Source of the DNA: Geodermatophilaceae bacterium URHA0031
GTDB taxonomy: Bacteria > Actinomycetota > Actinomycetes > Mycobacteriales > Geodermatophilaceae
Direction of reading: 5' to 3'
Assembly (NCBI GenBank): GCA_000620205.1
Contig: JHVP01000008.1
Location: forward strand, 124,001 to 188,000
Length of the DNA stretch: 64,000 bases
Shown piece by piece: positions 34,674-42,731 of the stretch. The position numbers were made by a program, and so were the translations under genes. A model generated the notes under the pieces. The model did not search any database. It saw only the letters and a list, made by a program, of their open reading frames with translations, and was not told where the DNA came from. Each line of letters starts with the position of its first letter. Positions within the stretch are counted from its first letter, which is position 1.

Positions 34674-36169
34674 CACTGGCCGGCCAGGACGTCGGCCACC
34701 GCCGCGGTCAGCGTGGCCGCCCGGTGCGGCGCTGCGGCGATCTCCTGGGGCCGGGTGACCGGGGTCGGCACGATGATCGAGGCGGCCCCGGCCGCCGTGG
34801 CCGCGCCGACGTCGGCACCGATGTCGCCGATCACCAGGCAGCGGGCCGGGTCGACGTCGAGCTCGGCGCAGGCGGCCGTGACCATGCCCGGCGCCGGCTT
34901 GCGGCAGTCGCAGCCGTCCTCGGCGGTGTGCGGGCACACCTGGACGGTGTCGAACGGGCCGAGCAGCTCGGCCAGCCGGGCGTTGACCGCGTCGACCTGC
35001 GCACGGGTGATCAGCCCGCGGCCGACGCCGGACTGGTTGCTGACCAGGCCGATCCGCACGCCGCGGGCACGCAGCTCGTCCAGCGCCTCGCGGGCGCCGT
35101 CGACCGGGCGGACCAGCTCGGGGTCGCCGTTGTAGGGGACGTCGTGCACGAGGGTGCCGTCCCGGTCGAAGAGCACCAGGTCGGGCAGCCCGCGCCAGGC
35201 GGTGACCTGCCGGTGCTGCACGGCGCCGCGCAGGAAGTGCCAGGTGGCCAGCGGCGGGATGAGCGCGCTGGTGGCGAGCATGGTGGTGACCTCGGCGCGG
35301 TCCCGCGGGCCGGGCGCGATCCGGGCCCAGGCGAACTCGGCGGTGCCGGCGGCCCAGCCCAGCGCGGCCAGCGCGGCACCGCGCGGCCTCCCGGCCACCA
35401 GCAGGCCGACCGCACCGAGGGCGGCGGTGGTCACCGCGAGGTGTCGGGGACGGCGGCCGACGGCGGCGTCGGCGCGCTCCCGCCAGGTCGGCCCGTGCAG
35501 CCGGCGCATCAGCACGTCGTCGGCGTTGCCGGCCTGCACGCGGGCGGACACCCAGCGGTCGACCGGCCGCACCGGGTGGGTGATCCACCGCCGGCCGCGG
35601 GTCAGGGTCGAGCCGGTGTCCATCACCCGCAGCGCCAGGTCGGAGTCCTCGCGGAAGGCCCGGGGGAAGCGCTCGTCGAAGCCGCCGACCGCGGCGAGCG
35701 CGGCCCGGCGGTAGGCGAGGTCGGCGGTGATCCAGCTGCTGGTGGCCAGCCCGGCTGTGCCGCGCTCCCAGTCGGTGGGGCGGCGGTCCGGGGGCAGCGG
35801 CACGCGGACCCGGCCCTGGCTGCCGGCCACCTCGGCCGGCAGCGCGGCGAGGTCCTCGGCGAGCCGGTCGTACCAGTCGGGGTCGGGGACGACGTCGTCG
35901 TCGAGGAAGGCGATCCAGCCGGTGCGCGCGGTGCGCCAGCCCAGGTTCCGGGCGGCAGCCGGTCCGCCGCCGCCGGTGCGCACCACGCGGACCGGCGGGA
36001 GGCCGGGCCGCTCCGGGGACAGCGGCGGCCCGGTCGGGCGGTCGTCGACCAGGACCAGCTCAGCCGGACGCGGCCCGGTGGAGGTGGCGAGGGCGTCGAG
36101 CAGGACGTCCAGCGACGGACGGCCGATCGTCGGGACGACGACCGTGCAGTCGCGCAGGACATCCGTCAT
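34670..36169 (-). CDS. Fusion: GT2 glycosyltransferase + GmhB-type heptose bisphosphate phosphatase
   Basis: A 499-residue fusion. Residues 1-230 are a GT-A family 2 transferase (VVVPTIGRPSLDVLLDAL, metal-binding DDD at 90-92, GGFDERFPRAFREDSDLALR). A hydrophobic stretch (about 245-283) suggests membrane contact. Residues 328-499 are a HAD-IIIA phosphatase with DRDGT at 335-339, SNQSGVGRG at 377-385, and the zinc ligands Cys412, His414, Cys420, Cys422 characteristic of GmhB/HisB-N. GmhB removes the 7-phosphate of heptose 1,7-bisphosphate between the two HldE steps. First gene of the heptose operon; ATG 36169. Confidence 0.88.
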   Translation of the reverse strand: MTDVLRDCTVVVPTIGRPSLDVLLDALATSTGPRPAELVLVDDRPTGPPLSPERPGLPPVRVVRTGGGGPAAARNLGWRTARTGWIAFLDDDVVPDPDWYDRLAEDLAALPAEVAGSQGRVRVPLPPDRRPTDWERGTAGLATSSWITADLAYRRAALAAVGGFDERFPRAFREDSDLALRVMDTGSTLTRGRRWITHPVRPVDRWVSARVQAGNADDVLMRRLHGPTWRERADAAVGRRPRHLAVTTAALGAVGLLVAGRPRGAALAALGWAAGTAEFAWARIAPGPRDRAEVTTMLATSALIPPLATWHFLRGAVQHRQVTAWRGLPDLVLFDRDGTLVHDVPYNGDPELVRPVDGAREALDELRARGVRIGLVSNQSGVGRGLITRAQVDAVNARLAELLGPFDTVQVCPHTAEDGCDCRKPAPGMVTAACAELDVDPARCLVIGDIGADVGAATAAGAASIIVPTPVTRPQEIAAAPHRAATLTAAVADVLAGQW

Positions 36170-36306
36170 GCCCGATCGGTTCCCGCGCTCCACCGGCCGA
36201 AACACTACGGGCTTGAAGTTGTCCGGGGCCAGACTGCGGAATACCCGTTGGTGTGATCGTCATCCACCGCACACCGTAAGTCGTCCAGCTGGTGGGAAGC
36301 CGCTGC

Positions 36307-36822
36307 TCAACGCGGCCGGCGGGCGGCGGACGACACCCGGGCGAGGGCGTCGGTGACCAGCGCGGCGTCGTCCCCGAGCATGGTCAGCAGGTGCGCGACC
36401 AGGTCGTCGTGCGTCGTGCCGGCGGCGCGGACCCGCTCCCGGCCGGAGTCGGTCAGCCGGGCGTGCAGCAGCCGGCGGTCTCCGCCGTGCCGTTCCCGGG
36501 TGACCAGCCCCTCGTCGACCAGCCGGTTCACCGTGCTGGTGACGCCGGGCCGGCTCAGCCCGACCGCCTCGGCCAGGTCGCCCATCGAGGCCCGCTCGTC
36601 AGGGGACTCGGCGATCCGCCGGAGCACCTCGAAGCCGGTGAGGGAGAGCCCGTGCTGGCGGTGCAGCGCGGAGTCGACCCGGCGGGTGATCCGGTCGTGC
36701 ACCTGCACGATGCGCAGCCAGGTCTCGGTCGCGCTCGGGCCGGCGCCGGCCAGGCCGCGGACGTCCCGCGGCACACCGCGCGGCGGAGCGCCGTCGTGCC
36801 GCCGGTCCAGGTGCTGGTCCAT
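36307..36822 (-). CDS. MarR family transcriptional regulator
   Basis: A 171-residue winged-helix repressor type. HGLSLTGFEVLRRIAES, then SMGDLAEAVGLSRPGVTSTV (recognition helix) and the wing DEGLVTRERHGGDRRLLHARL are classic MarR features. The N-terminal 30 residues are a charged extension. Targets are not obvious: it lies 23 bp downstream of a gene for a secreted protein on the same strand and may be cotranscribed with it. Confidence 0.9.
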   Translation of the reverse strand: MDQHLDRRHDGAPPRGVPRDVRGLAGAGPSATETWLRIVQVHDRITRRVDSALHRQHGLSLTGFEVLRRIAESPDERASMGDLAEAVGLSRPGVTSTVNRLVDEGLVTRERHGGDRRLLHARLTDSGRERVRAAGTTHDDLVAHLLTMLGDDAALVTDALARVSSAARRPR

Positions 36823-36845
36823 GGGGGGTTCCACGTCCTCGTCGG

Positions 36846-37763
36846 TCAGCAGGGCGCCGGCAGCGCGGTGCCGCGCGGACGCCGGGTTGCGCACAGGCCC
36901 AGCAGGGCGGTGGCGCCGATCAGGGACGCCCCGGCGGCGAGCACGGGGGCGGAGGTGGACTGCGCGGCCAGCGGCCGGACCCGGGCGGCGACCTGCAGGT
37001 CCAGCCCGGCGGTGGCGGTGGAGACCGCGCCGACGAGCTGCACCGTCGCCGTCCCGAGGGCGACGGCCCGCGGGATCTGCACGACCGCCTCGACGCTGCC
37101 GTCGGGCGCCGCCTCGACGGTGGTCAGCGCGCCGTCCCGGCCGAGGAGGGTGACCTGGACCGGCTCGCCGGGGGTGAACCCGGTGGCGCGCACGGTGACC
37201 ACGCCGCCCGGCGCGACGGACGCCGAGGAGGCGCTGGCCGCCTCGGCGTCGGCGTCTCCCCCGGTCGGCTGGTCGGTGGCGGCGGCCGGCACCGTGGCGC
37301 TGGTCCCGGCCGCCGGCGCGGTGCCGGAGGACAGCGCGACGGGCGCGACCGCTGCGCAGTCCTCGGCACTCGGCCGGGTGTAGGTGCCGAACTCGATCGG
37401 GGCGTCGGTGGTGCCGTCCGGTCGGGTGACGCTCACCGACACGTCGACCGTCTGCCCCCAGTCGACGTCGCCGCTGGCCAGCTCGGCCGGTTCGCCGGCG
37501 GCCAGCTGGGCGACGTCCTGCTCGGCGGTCCCGTCGAAGACGAGGGCCACCCGGCGCGCCTGGGTGCCGTTGGTCACCTCGACCCGGACGACGCCCGGCC
37601 CGCAGCTCGGGCCGTGGGTGATCTCGGCGGAGGGACGGCGCGGGTCCTCGAGCGCGGCGGCCGGGCCGGCCAGCGCGACCGCCACGGTGAGCAGGACGCC
37701 GGTGGTCGCCAGCACCCGCACGGCAGCAGCGGAGGCGGAACGGAGGGAGCTGGGTGTCAGCAC
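36846..37763 (-). CDS. Secreted, C-terminally membrane-anchored surface protein
   Basis: The protein has 305 residues. Signal peptide: [20 protein letters not shown] then [10 protein letters not shown] beta-rich domain (about 45-130: [20 protein letters not shown]) is followed by a Ser/Thr/Ala linker and an Ig-like module with [20 protein letters not shown], a motif common in actinobacterial wall proteins. It ends with one membrane helix ([17 protein letters not shown]) and a basic tail. No LPxTG is present. GTG 37763 follows a GGGGGG stretch. Role unknown, probably cell-envelope structure or sensing. Confidence 0.7.
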   Translation of the reverse strand: MLTPSSLRSASAAAVRVLATTGVLLTVAVALAGPAAALEDPRRPSAEITHGPSCGPGVVRVEVTNGTQARRVALVFDGTAEQDVAQLAAGEPAELASGDVDWGQTVDVSVSVTRPDGTTDAPIEFGTYTRPSAEDCAAVAPVALSSGTAPAAGTSATVPAAATDQPTGGDADAEAASASSASVAPGGVVTVRATGFTPGEPVQVTLLGRDGALTTVEAAPDGSVEAVVQIPRAVALGTATVQLVGAVSTATAGLDLQVAARVRPLAAQSTSAPVLAAGASLIGATALLGLCATRRPRGTALPAPC

Positions 37764-37971
37764 GGTCGTCCCCCCGATCTCGCGCCCGGCGCACGGCTGT
37801 CCGGCGTCGTCGTGTCCTGCCCCGCAACTCCTCCAACCATGTACGAGCAACGCACCGTCAGTCCCCTACGCCACACCCGTCACATCCGTGTCAGCGGCGT
37901 GTCGCTCCGGGCGTGTCGCGGACGACCCCGCAGCGGGAGGTAAGGGAGAGGCAGGTCACTACGGTGGCCGG

Positions 37972-39270
37972 GTGAGTTCAGCGGCGGGGACGGGACGGCG
38001 GCGGCAGGACGCGATCTACCGGGCGGGTGTGTACGGCCGGCACCCGCGGGTGCCGACGGTCTACCGGCACCTGGCGGCCGAGGCGCGCCGGCGGCTGGGC
38101 GCCCGCGCCTACGGCTACGTGGCCGGCGGTGCCGGCGACGAGGACACCCAGCGCGCCGACCGGACGGCGTTCGACCGCTGGGCGGTGGTCCCCCGGGTGC
38201 TGCGGGACTGCAGCGCGCGGGACACCTCCGTCGAGCTGTTCGGACGGCGGCTGCCGGCACCGCTGCTGCTCGGCCCGGTGGGCGCGCTGGAGCTGGTGCA
38301 CCCCGAGGCCGACCTGGCCGTCGCCCGGGCGGCGGCCGCGACCGGCGTCCCCATGGTGTTCTCCAACCAGGCGTCGGTGCCGATGGAGACCACCGCGGCG
38401 GCGATGGGCGCCGCGCCGCGGTGGATGCAGCTGTACTGGTCGACCTCCGACGAGCTGGTGGAGAGCCTGCTGCGCCGGGCGGAGGCCAGCGGTTGCGAGG
38501 CGGTCGTGGTCACCCTGGACACCACGATGCTGGGTTGGCGGCCGCGCGACCTCGACCTGGGGCACCTGCCGTTCGCGCTGGGCAAGGGCATCGCGCAGTA
38601 CACCTCCGACCCGGTGTTCCGCCGGCTGGTCGAGGAGCGGGCGGCTGCGGCCGGCACACCGCGGGACCCGCAGCCGCGGCCGAACGCGTCCGCCGTCCGG
38701 GCGCTGGTGGGCATGTCCCGGGCGTGGTCCCGGGCCACCGGCATGCCGCTGCGCGAGGCGCTGCGCTCACCGCTCCCCCGCGCGGCCGTGGAGGTGTTCC
38801 TCGGCATCTACTCCCGGCCCTCGATCACCTGGGCGGACCTGGCCTGGCTGCGGCAGCGGACCCGGCTGCCGGTCGTGCTCAAGGGCGTGCTGCACCCCGA
38901 CGACGCGCGGCGGGCGGTGGACGAGGGCGTCGACGGCCTGGTGGTCAGCACGCACGGCGGGCGCCAGGTCGACCGTTCGATCGCCGCGCTGGACGCGCTG
39001 CCCGACGTGGTGGACGCCGTCGCCGACCGGGTGCCGGTGCTGTTCGACAGCGGCGTGCGCAGCGGCGCCGACGTGCTGGTCGCCGTCGCGCTGGGCGCCC
39101 GGGCGGTGCTGCTCGGCCGGCCCTACGCCTGGGGGCTGGGCGTGGCCGGCGAGGAGGGCGTGCGTCAGGTGGTCGAGGACGTCCTCGGCGAGTTCGACCT
39201 GACCCTGGGCCTGACCGGGCACACCGCCGTCGGTCAGCTCAGCCGCGAGGTCCTCCGCCGCCGCCCCTGA
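37972..39270 (+). CDS. FMN-dependent alpha-hydroxy-acid oxidising enzyme (lactate 2-monooxygenase-like)
   Basis: A 432-residue TIM-barrel flavoprotein. [20 protein letters not shown] at the start, [20 protein letters not shown], then the FMN/catalytic block [20 protein letters not shown] with the active-site His and Arg, and [18 protein letters not shown] are all conserved. The extra insertion (about 200-260) and length fit the lactate monooxygenase/long-chain subgroup that oxidises L-lactate or related 2-hydroxy acids. GTG 37972. It stands alone as a transcription unit, and the 208-bp gap upstream should hold its promoter. Confidence 0.88.
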   Translation: MSSAAGTGRRRQDAIYRAGVYGRHPRVPTVYRHLAAEARRRLGARAYGYVAGGAGDEDTQRADRTAFDRWAVVPRVLRDCSARDTSVELFGRRLPAPLLLGPVGALELVHPEADLAVARAAAATGVPMVFSNQASVPMETTAAAMGAAPRWMQLYWSTSDELVESLLRRAEASGCEAVVVTLDTTMLGWRPRDLDLGHLPFALGKGIAQYTSDPVFRRLVEERAAAAGTPRDPQPRPNASAVRALVGMSRAWSRATGMPLREALRSPLPRAAVEVFLGIYSRPSITWADLAWLRQRTRLPVVLKGVLHPDDARRAVDEGVDGLVVSTHGGRQVDRSIAALDALPDVVDAVADRVPVLFDSGVRSGADVLVAVALGARAVLLGRPYAWGLGVAGEEGVRQVVEDVLGEFDLTLGLTGHTAVGQLSREVLRRRP

Positions 39271-39358
39271 CCCCTGGTCCGCCCGAGGCACGACGTCGGC
39301 GATCGGGCCGGCGCCTTGTCGTCCCGCACGGCGCGCCGACAGGGCCTTGACTTCGATC

Positions 39359-39374
39359 TGTGAGCGGAGTCACA
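39359..39374. promoter_or_regulatory. Perfect Crp/GlxR-type consensus TGTGA-N6-TCACA
   Basis: TGTGAGCGGAGTCACA fits the cAMP-receptor-protein consensus of actinobacteria exactly. It lies between two convergent genes rather than at a promoter, so it may be non-functional or drive an unseen RNA. A 7-bp hairpin with 4-nt loop (39408-39425) is close by. Confidence 0.35.
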
Positions 39375-39504
39375 GTGAGCGCGGGCGGGGGCAACCGGTA
39401 CGAGTGGCCCTCCACCGCTGGAGGGACCGACCAACGCGGCCAGACCGTCAGGACCGGCCCCCCGCCCCCAACGTCCTCGCGCCCACCGAGCGCGGGCACC
39501 TCCG

Positions 39505-40254
39505 TCACTCCCGCTCCGACCGAGCGGTCGCCACCGCGTCCCCGACCGGTCCGCGCCAGGGCTCCCCGTGCCCGGGCAGCACCACCTCGGCGTCCAGCTG
39601 GGCCAGCGGTGCCAGGGCGGCCGCCGTCGCCGCCCGGTCGTGGTCGAAGAAGCCGGGCAGCAGCTGCGGACCCTGACGCCAGGACGTGGGATGCCCGGTG
39701 ACCAGCCCGTCACCGGTGAGCACCACCCCGACCGCAGGCAGCAGGAAGGCGCTGTGCCCGCGGGTGTGCCCTGGTGTCGGCACCGGCAGCGGCCGGCCCG
39801 GCAGGTCCAGCGGTCCGGCGCCGGGGAACGGCTCCGCGTGCGGGACGGCGATCGCCCTCGTGCCGCCGAGCCGGAACGCCCGCACCGCCCACCGGAGCAC
39901 GCCGGGTCGCCAGGCGTTCGCCAGCACCTGCACCGGCGTCACCTGCTCGAGGAACTGCCGGTGGGCGTGCGGGACCTCCGCGGCGCTGCACAACGCCGGC
40001 GTGCCGTACCGCGCGTGCAGCGGACCGGCCGCGCCGATGTGGTCGGCGTGCGCATGGGTGATCAGCAGCGCCCGCACGTCACCCGGGTCGTGCCCGAGCA
40101 GCCGGATGGAGGACTCGACGTCCCCGGCGTTACCCGGGTAGCCGGCGTCGACCAGCGTGAGGTCCCGGCCGTCGCGCAGCAGGTACCAGTTCACGATGCC
40201 GCCGTCGACGCGGAACACGTCGTCGGCGACCTGCTGGACGTCGCTGCGGTTCAT
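39505..40254 (-). CDS. MBL-fold metallohydrolase
   Basis: A 249-residue metallo-beta-lactamase-fold enzyme. THAHADH at 66-72 is the zinc motif (H-x-H-x-D-H); further ligands are in VPTPGHTRGHSAF (His), LTGDGLV (Asp) and VLPGHGEPW (His). Resembles glyoxalase II-like or lactonase-like hydrolases. ATG 40254. A 49-aa membrane-protein gene ends 31 bp upstream on the same strand, so cotranscription is possible. Confidence 0.88.
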   Translation of the reverse strand: MNRSDVQQVADDVFRVDGGIVNWYLLRDGRDLTLVDAGYPGNAGDVESSIRLLGHDPGDVRALLITHAHADHIGAAGPLHARYGTPALCSAAEVPHAHRQFLEQVTPVQVLANAWRPGVLRWAVRAFRLGGTRAIAVPHAEPFPGAGPLDLPGRPLPVPTPGHTRGHSAFLLPAVGVVLTGDGLVTGHPTSWRQGPQLLPGFFDHDRAATAAALAPLAQLDAEVVLPGHGEPWRGPVGDAVATARSERE

Positions 40255-40285
40255 GCGCGGCAGTCTGCCGCTCAGCCGGCGTCGG

Positions 40286-40435
40286 CTAGGGCGACGTGCT
40301 GCTCGTCTGGCCCGTCGTCCGTCCGCTGGGTCCATCAGGGGCGGGCAGGGCCCGGCCCAGCGCGACCCCGCCTGCGATGACGAGGACACCCAGCAGGGCG
40401 AGTCCGATGCGGGTGCGTCGCCGCGGTCGTTCCAT
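40286..40435 (-). CDS. Small single-helix membrane protein (49 aa)
   Basis: The minus strand encodes a 49-residue protein from ATG 40435 to TAG 40286. It has GGAGG five bases before the start, a strongly basic N-terminus (ERPRRRTR), one membrane helix (IGLALLGVLVIAGGVALG, residues 10-27) and a Ser/Thr/Pro tail. The good ribosome site and clean helix argue for a real gene. Function unknown; the topology suggests the C-terminus outside. Confidence 0.65.
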   Translation of the reverse strand: MERPRRRTRIGLALLGVLVIAGGVALGRALPAPDGPSGRTTGQTSSTSP

Positions 40436-40502
40436 GCGGTCCTCCGGGGGTGAGCCGACCGGGTCAGCATCGCGCGACCCGGCACACGCCCGGGAACACG
40501 GA

Positions 40503-40535
40503 CGGCCCCGCTCCTCACGAGGAGGAACGGGGCCG
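40503..40535 (-). terminator. Terminator downstream of tRNA-Arg
   Basis: Outer 8-bp arms (40503-40510 and 40528-40535), inner 5-bp stem (40511-40515/40520-40524) and a CACG loop. It lies 20 bp beyond the tRNA-Arg 3' end on the minus strand. Confidence 0.65.
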
Positions 40536-40555
40536 CGCGCTGTCTCAACCAGACG

Positions 40556-40628
40556 TGCACCCGAAGGGACTCGAACCCCTAACCTTCTGATCCGTAGTCA
40601 GATGCTCTATCCGTTGAGCTACGGGTGC
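40556..40628 (-). tRNA. tRNA-Arg (anticodon ACG)
   Basis: 73 nt without CCA. Acceptor GCACCCG/CGGGTGC (40557-40563, 40622-40628), discriminator A at 40556. The loop CTACGGA gives ACG; A34 is the TadA inosine target. GTTCGAG T-arm present. Confidence 0.96.
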
Positions 40629-40646
40629 GTGTTCAGTTGTCGTGCG

Positions 40647-40735
40647 CGGAGGCTCCGGGATTTGAACCCGGGATGGGGATTAACCCAAACCGCATTAGCA
40701 GTGCGGCGCCATAGACCGGACTAGGCGAAGCCTCC
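40647..40735 (-). tRNA. tRNA-Ser (anticodon GCT)
   Basis: 89 nt without CCA. Acceptor arms 40648-40654 and 40729-40735 (GGAGGCT/AGCCTCC), discriminator G at 40647. The loop CTGCTAA gives GCT, and there is a long variable arm. It lies 18 bp upstream of tRNA-Arg on the same strand; probably one transcript. Confidence 0.95.
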
Positions 40736-40824
40736 CGGGCTCCGAGTCGCCTCGGAACCACCGAGAAGAGAGGTTACCAGCGCCCGCGGGCGTCCCCCCA
40801 CACGGGTGGGGGGACGCCGTCGGT

Positions 40825-42033
40825 TCAGGCGTGGACGACGTCCCGGCGGGCGGCGGCCGACGCCGTCGGGCGGCGGCCCGGCAGCAGCGTGACCAGCACG
40901 GCGAGGGCACCGGCCAGGGTGGCGAGGACCAGCGCCCCGGCCACACCGAACTGGGTCTCGATGAGCGCGCCACCCACGGCGGCGCCGATGGCGGAGGCGC
41001 CGAAGGAGACCGTCGACAGCCAGGTGAACGCCTCGGTGGTGGCCGACGCCGGGGCGATCGAGCCGACCAGCGAGCTCTGCACGGTCAGCGTCGGGGCGAT
41101 CGCCGTCCCACCGAGGAACAGCAGGACGCCGAGCAGCCACGGGCTGGACACCGCGGCGAGCGGGGCCAGGCCGACGGTCACGCCGAGCAGTCCCCAGCGG
41201 TACTGGCGGGGCAGCGCGGCGCTGATCATCCGGGCGCCGAACCACAGGCCACCCCCGGCCGAGCCGAGCGCCCAGACGGCGAGCAGCAGGCCGGACATCC
41301 CCGGGGTGCCGGCCGCGTCCGCGAACGCCGGGACGGCGACCTCGAGGGCACCGATGCCCAGCATCAGCGCGGTGCCGCTCAGCAGGATCCGCGGCATCCC
41401 GGGCGTGGTCACGGTCGCGAACAGCGGCCGTCGCTCGGCCGGCGCCGGGACCCAGGCGCGCATGGCCGCACTGGTGGCGATGCCCAGCGCGCCGGCGACG
41501 CCGAGCACACCGGCGACCGCCAGGGCGATCGACGGGCTGGCGACCAGGGCGAGGACCGCGACCAGCGACGGTCCGGCGACGAAGACCAGCTCGGTGGCGG
41601 TCGCGTCCAGGGCGAAGGCGGTCGGGCGCACGCGGGCGTCGACCCGGGACCACAGCGCCCGCACCGTGCCGGAGACCAGCGGGGTGCTCGCGCCGACGGC
41701 GCCGGCCGCGGCGAGCAGCGCCCACACCGGCGACCCGGCCAGGACGACGACCGCCGCCAGCGTCAGCAGCAACGGGTAGAGCCCGGACTGCGCGAGCAGC
41801 ACCCCACGCGGGCTGCGGCGGTCGGCCAGCCGCCCGAGCACCGGGGCGACGAGGGCGGTGGCGATGCCGTAGGTGGCCGAGACGCCGCCGGCCACCGCGT
41901 ACGAACCGGTCTGCTCCTGCACCATGAGGAGCAGCGCGAGCGGCACCATGGAGGACGGCAGACGGCCGGCGAAGCCGGAGAGCAGGAGCACCGGGGCGGA
42001 CGGCAACCGCCACACGGTGAGGTACGAACGCAT
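40825..42033 (-). CDS. MFS transporter
   Basis: A 402-residue protein with about twelve hydrophobic segments. Between helices 2 and 3 is the MFS motif A-like loop VLGRLADRRSPRGVLL. It resembles drug or metabolite exporters of actinobacteria. ATG 42033 is preferred (AAGTGAG seven bases upstream); a GTG 12 bases earlier is possible. It diverges from a CGNR zinc-finger regulator across a perfect 13-bp inverted repeat, so that protein probably controls it. Confidence 0.9.
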   Translation of the reverse strand: MRSYLTVWRLPSAPVLLLSGFAGRLPSSMVPLALLLMVQEQTGSYAVAGGVSATYGIATALVAPVLGRLADRRSPRGVLLAQSGLYPLLLTLAAVVVLAGSPVWALLAAAGAVGASTPLVSGTVRALWSRVDARVRPTAFALDATATELVFVAGPSLVAVLALVASPSIALAVAGVLGVAGALGIATSAAMRAWVPAPAERRPLFATVTTPGMPRILLSGTALMLGIGALEVAVPAFADAAGTPGMSGLLLAVWALGSAGGGLWFGARMISAALPRQYRWGLLGVTVGLAPLAAVSSPWLLGVLLFLGGTAIAPTLTVQSSLVGSIAPASATTEAFTWLSTVSFGASAIGAAVGGALIETQFGVAGALVLATLAGALAVLVTLLPGRRPTASAAARRDVVHA

Positions 42034-42063
42034 GACTGTGCTCACTTCAGGTTGTGCGACGAG

Positions 42064-42107
42064 GGAATCTGTAGGGGGTCAACGCCGGTTGGGTCCCTAC
42101 AGATTCC
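42064..42107. promoter_or_regulatory. Perfect 13-bp inverted repeat between MFS and CGNR genes
   Basis: Arm 1 GGAATCTGTAGGG (42064-42076) and arm 2 CCCTACAGATTCC (42095-42107) are separated by 18 bp. It lies in the 102-bp divergent promoter region, 31 bp from the MFS start and 29 bp from the CGNR start. Expected as an operator for the CGNR protein or as two adjacent half-sites. Confidence 0.65.
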
Positions 42108-42135
42108 AGAGGCTAGCACGGGCGTAGGGAGCCAA

Positions 42136-42666
42136 ATGGACTACGACACCTACGGGTCGAATGCGGTGGAGTTGGCGATCGACCTGGCCAACGCCGACCG
42201 CGAGGACCCAGGCTGGGTGCGGGCGTTCCTCGACGCCCACACCGAGTGGTTCACCGAGGGCACGTCGCTGTCCCTGCCCGACCAGGACGCCGGAGAGGTG
42301 GCCCAGACGGCGACCCTGGTTCGGGACGTCGCGCTCGCCGAGAGCGAGCCCGACGTGATGGCCCGCCTCAACGCCCTGCTGGCGCTGGCCTCACCCCGGC
42401 CCTACGCGACCGACCACGACGGGGAGCTGCACCTGCACTACGCCCGCCCGGACGCCGGCGCCGTCGAGCAGCTGACGACGACGGTGGCGATGGGCCTGTC
42501 GCAGGTCGTCGTCCAGCACGGCTGGCAGCGGCTGGGCGTCTGCTCGGCCGAGGGCTGCGGCAACGTCTACGTCGACACCTCACGGAACGCCAGCCGCCGG
42601 TACTGCTCCAACACCTGCGCCAGCCGCTCGACGGTCGCCGCCTACCGGGCCCGCAAGCGCGCCTAG
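42136..42666 (+). CDS. CGNR zinc-finger transcriptional regulator
   Basis: A 176-residue protein. An N-terminal ABATE-like domain (about 5-115; start NAVELAIDLANADRED) is followed by the CGNR zinc finger at 132-174: Cys136, Cys141 (GCGNVYVD), Cys157, Cys161, and SRNASRRYCSNTCASR with a basic, DNA-contacting end. This family is thought to regulate nearby genes in response to small ligands. It is divergent from the MFS exporter. ATG 42136 follows AGGGAGCCAA. Confidence 0.9.
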   Translation: MDYDTYGSNAVELAIDLANADREDPGWVRAFLDAHTEWFTEGTSLSLPDQDAGEVAQTATLVRDVALAESEPDVMARLNALLALASPRPYATDHDGELHLHYARPDAGAVEQLTTTVAMGLSQVVVQHGWQRLGVCSAEGCGNVYVDTSRNASRRYCSNTCASRSTVAAYRARKRA

Positions 42667-42731
42667 CCCCATGTGGGTGGAGCGCGACGGCGCGGCCCCC
42701 GCGCCCCTGGCACTCCACTAGCGTCCGCACC

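Noticed and set aside
39239..39508. 89-codon minus-strand frame whose GTG overlaps the MBL stop
   Set aside because: The overlap looks tempting, but the product is Pro/Gly/Arg low complexity and runs over the end of the convergent gene; no support.
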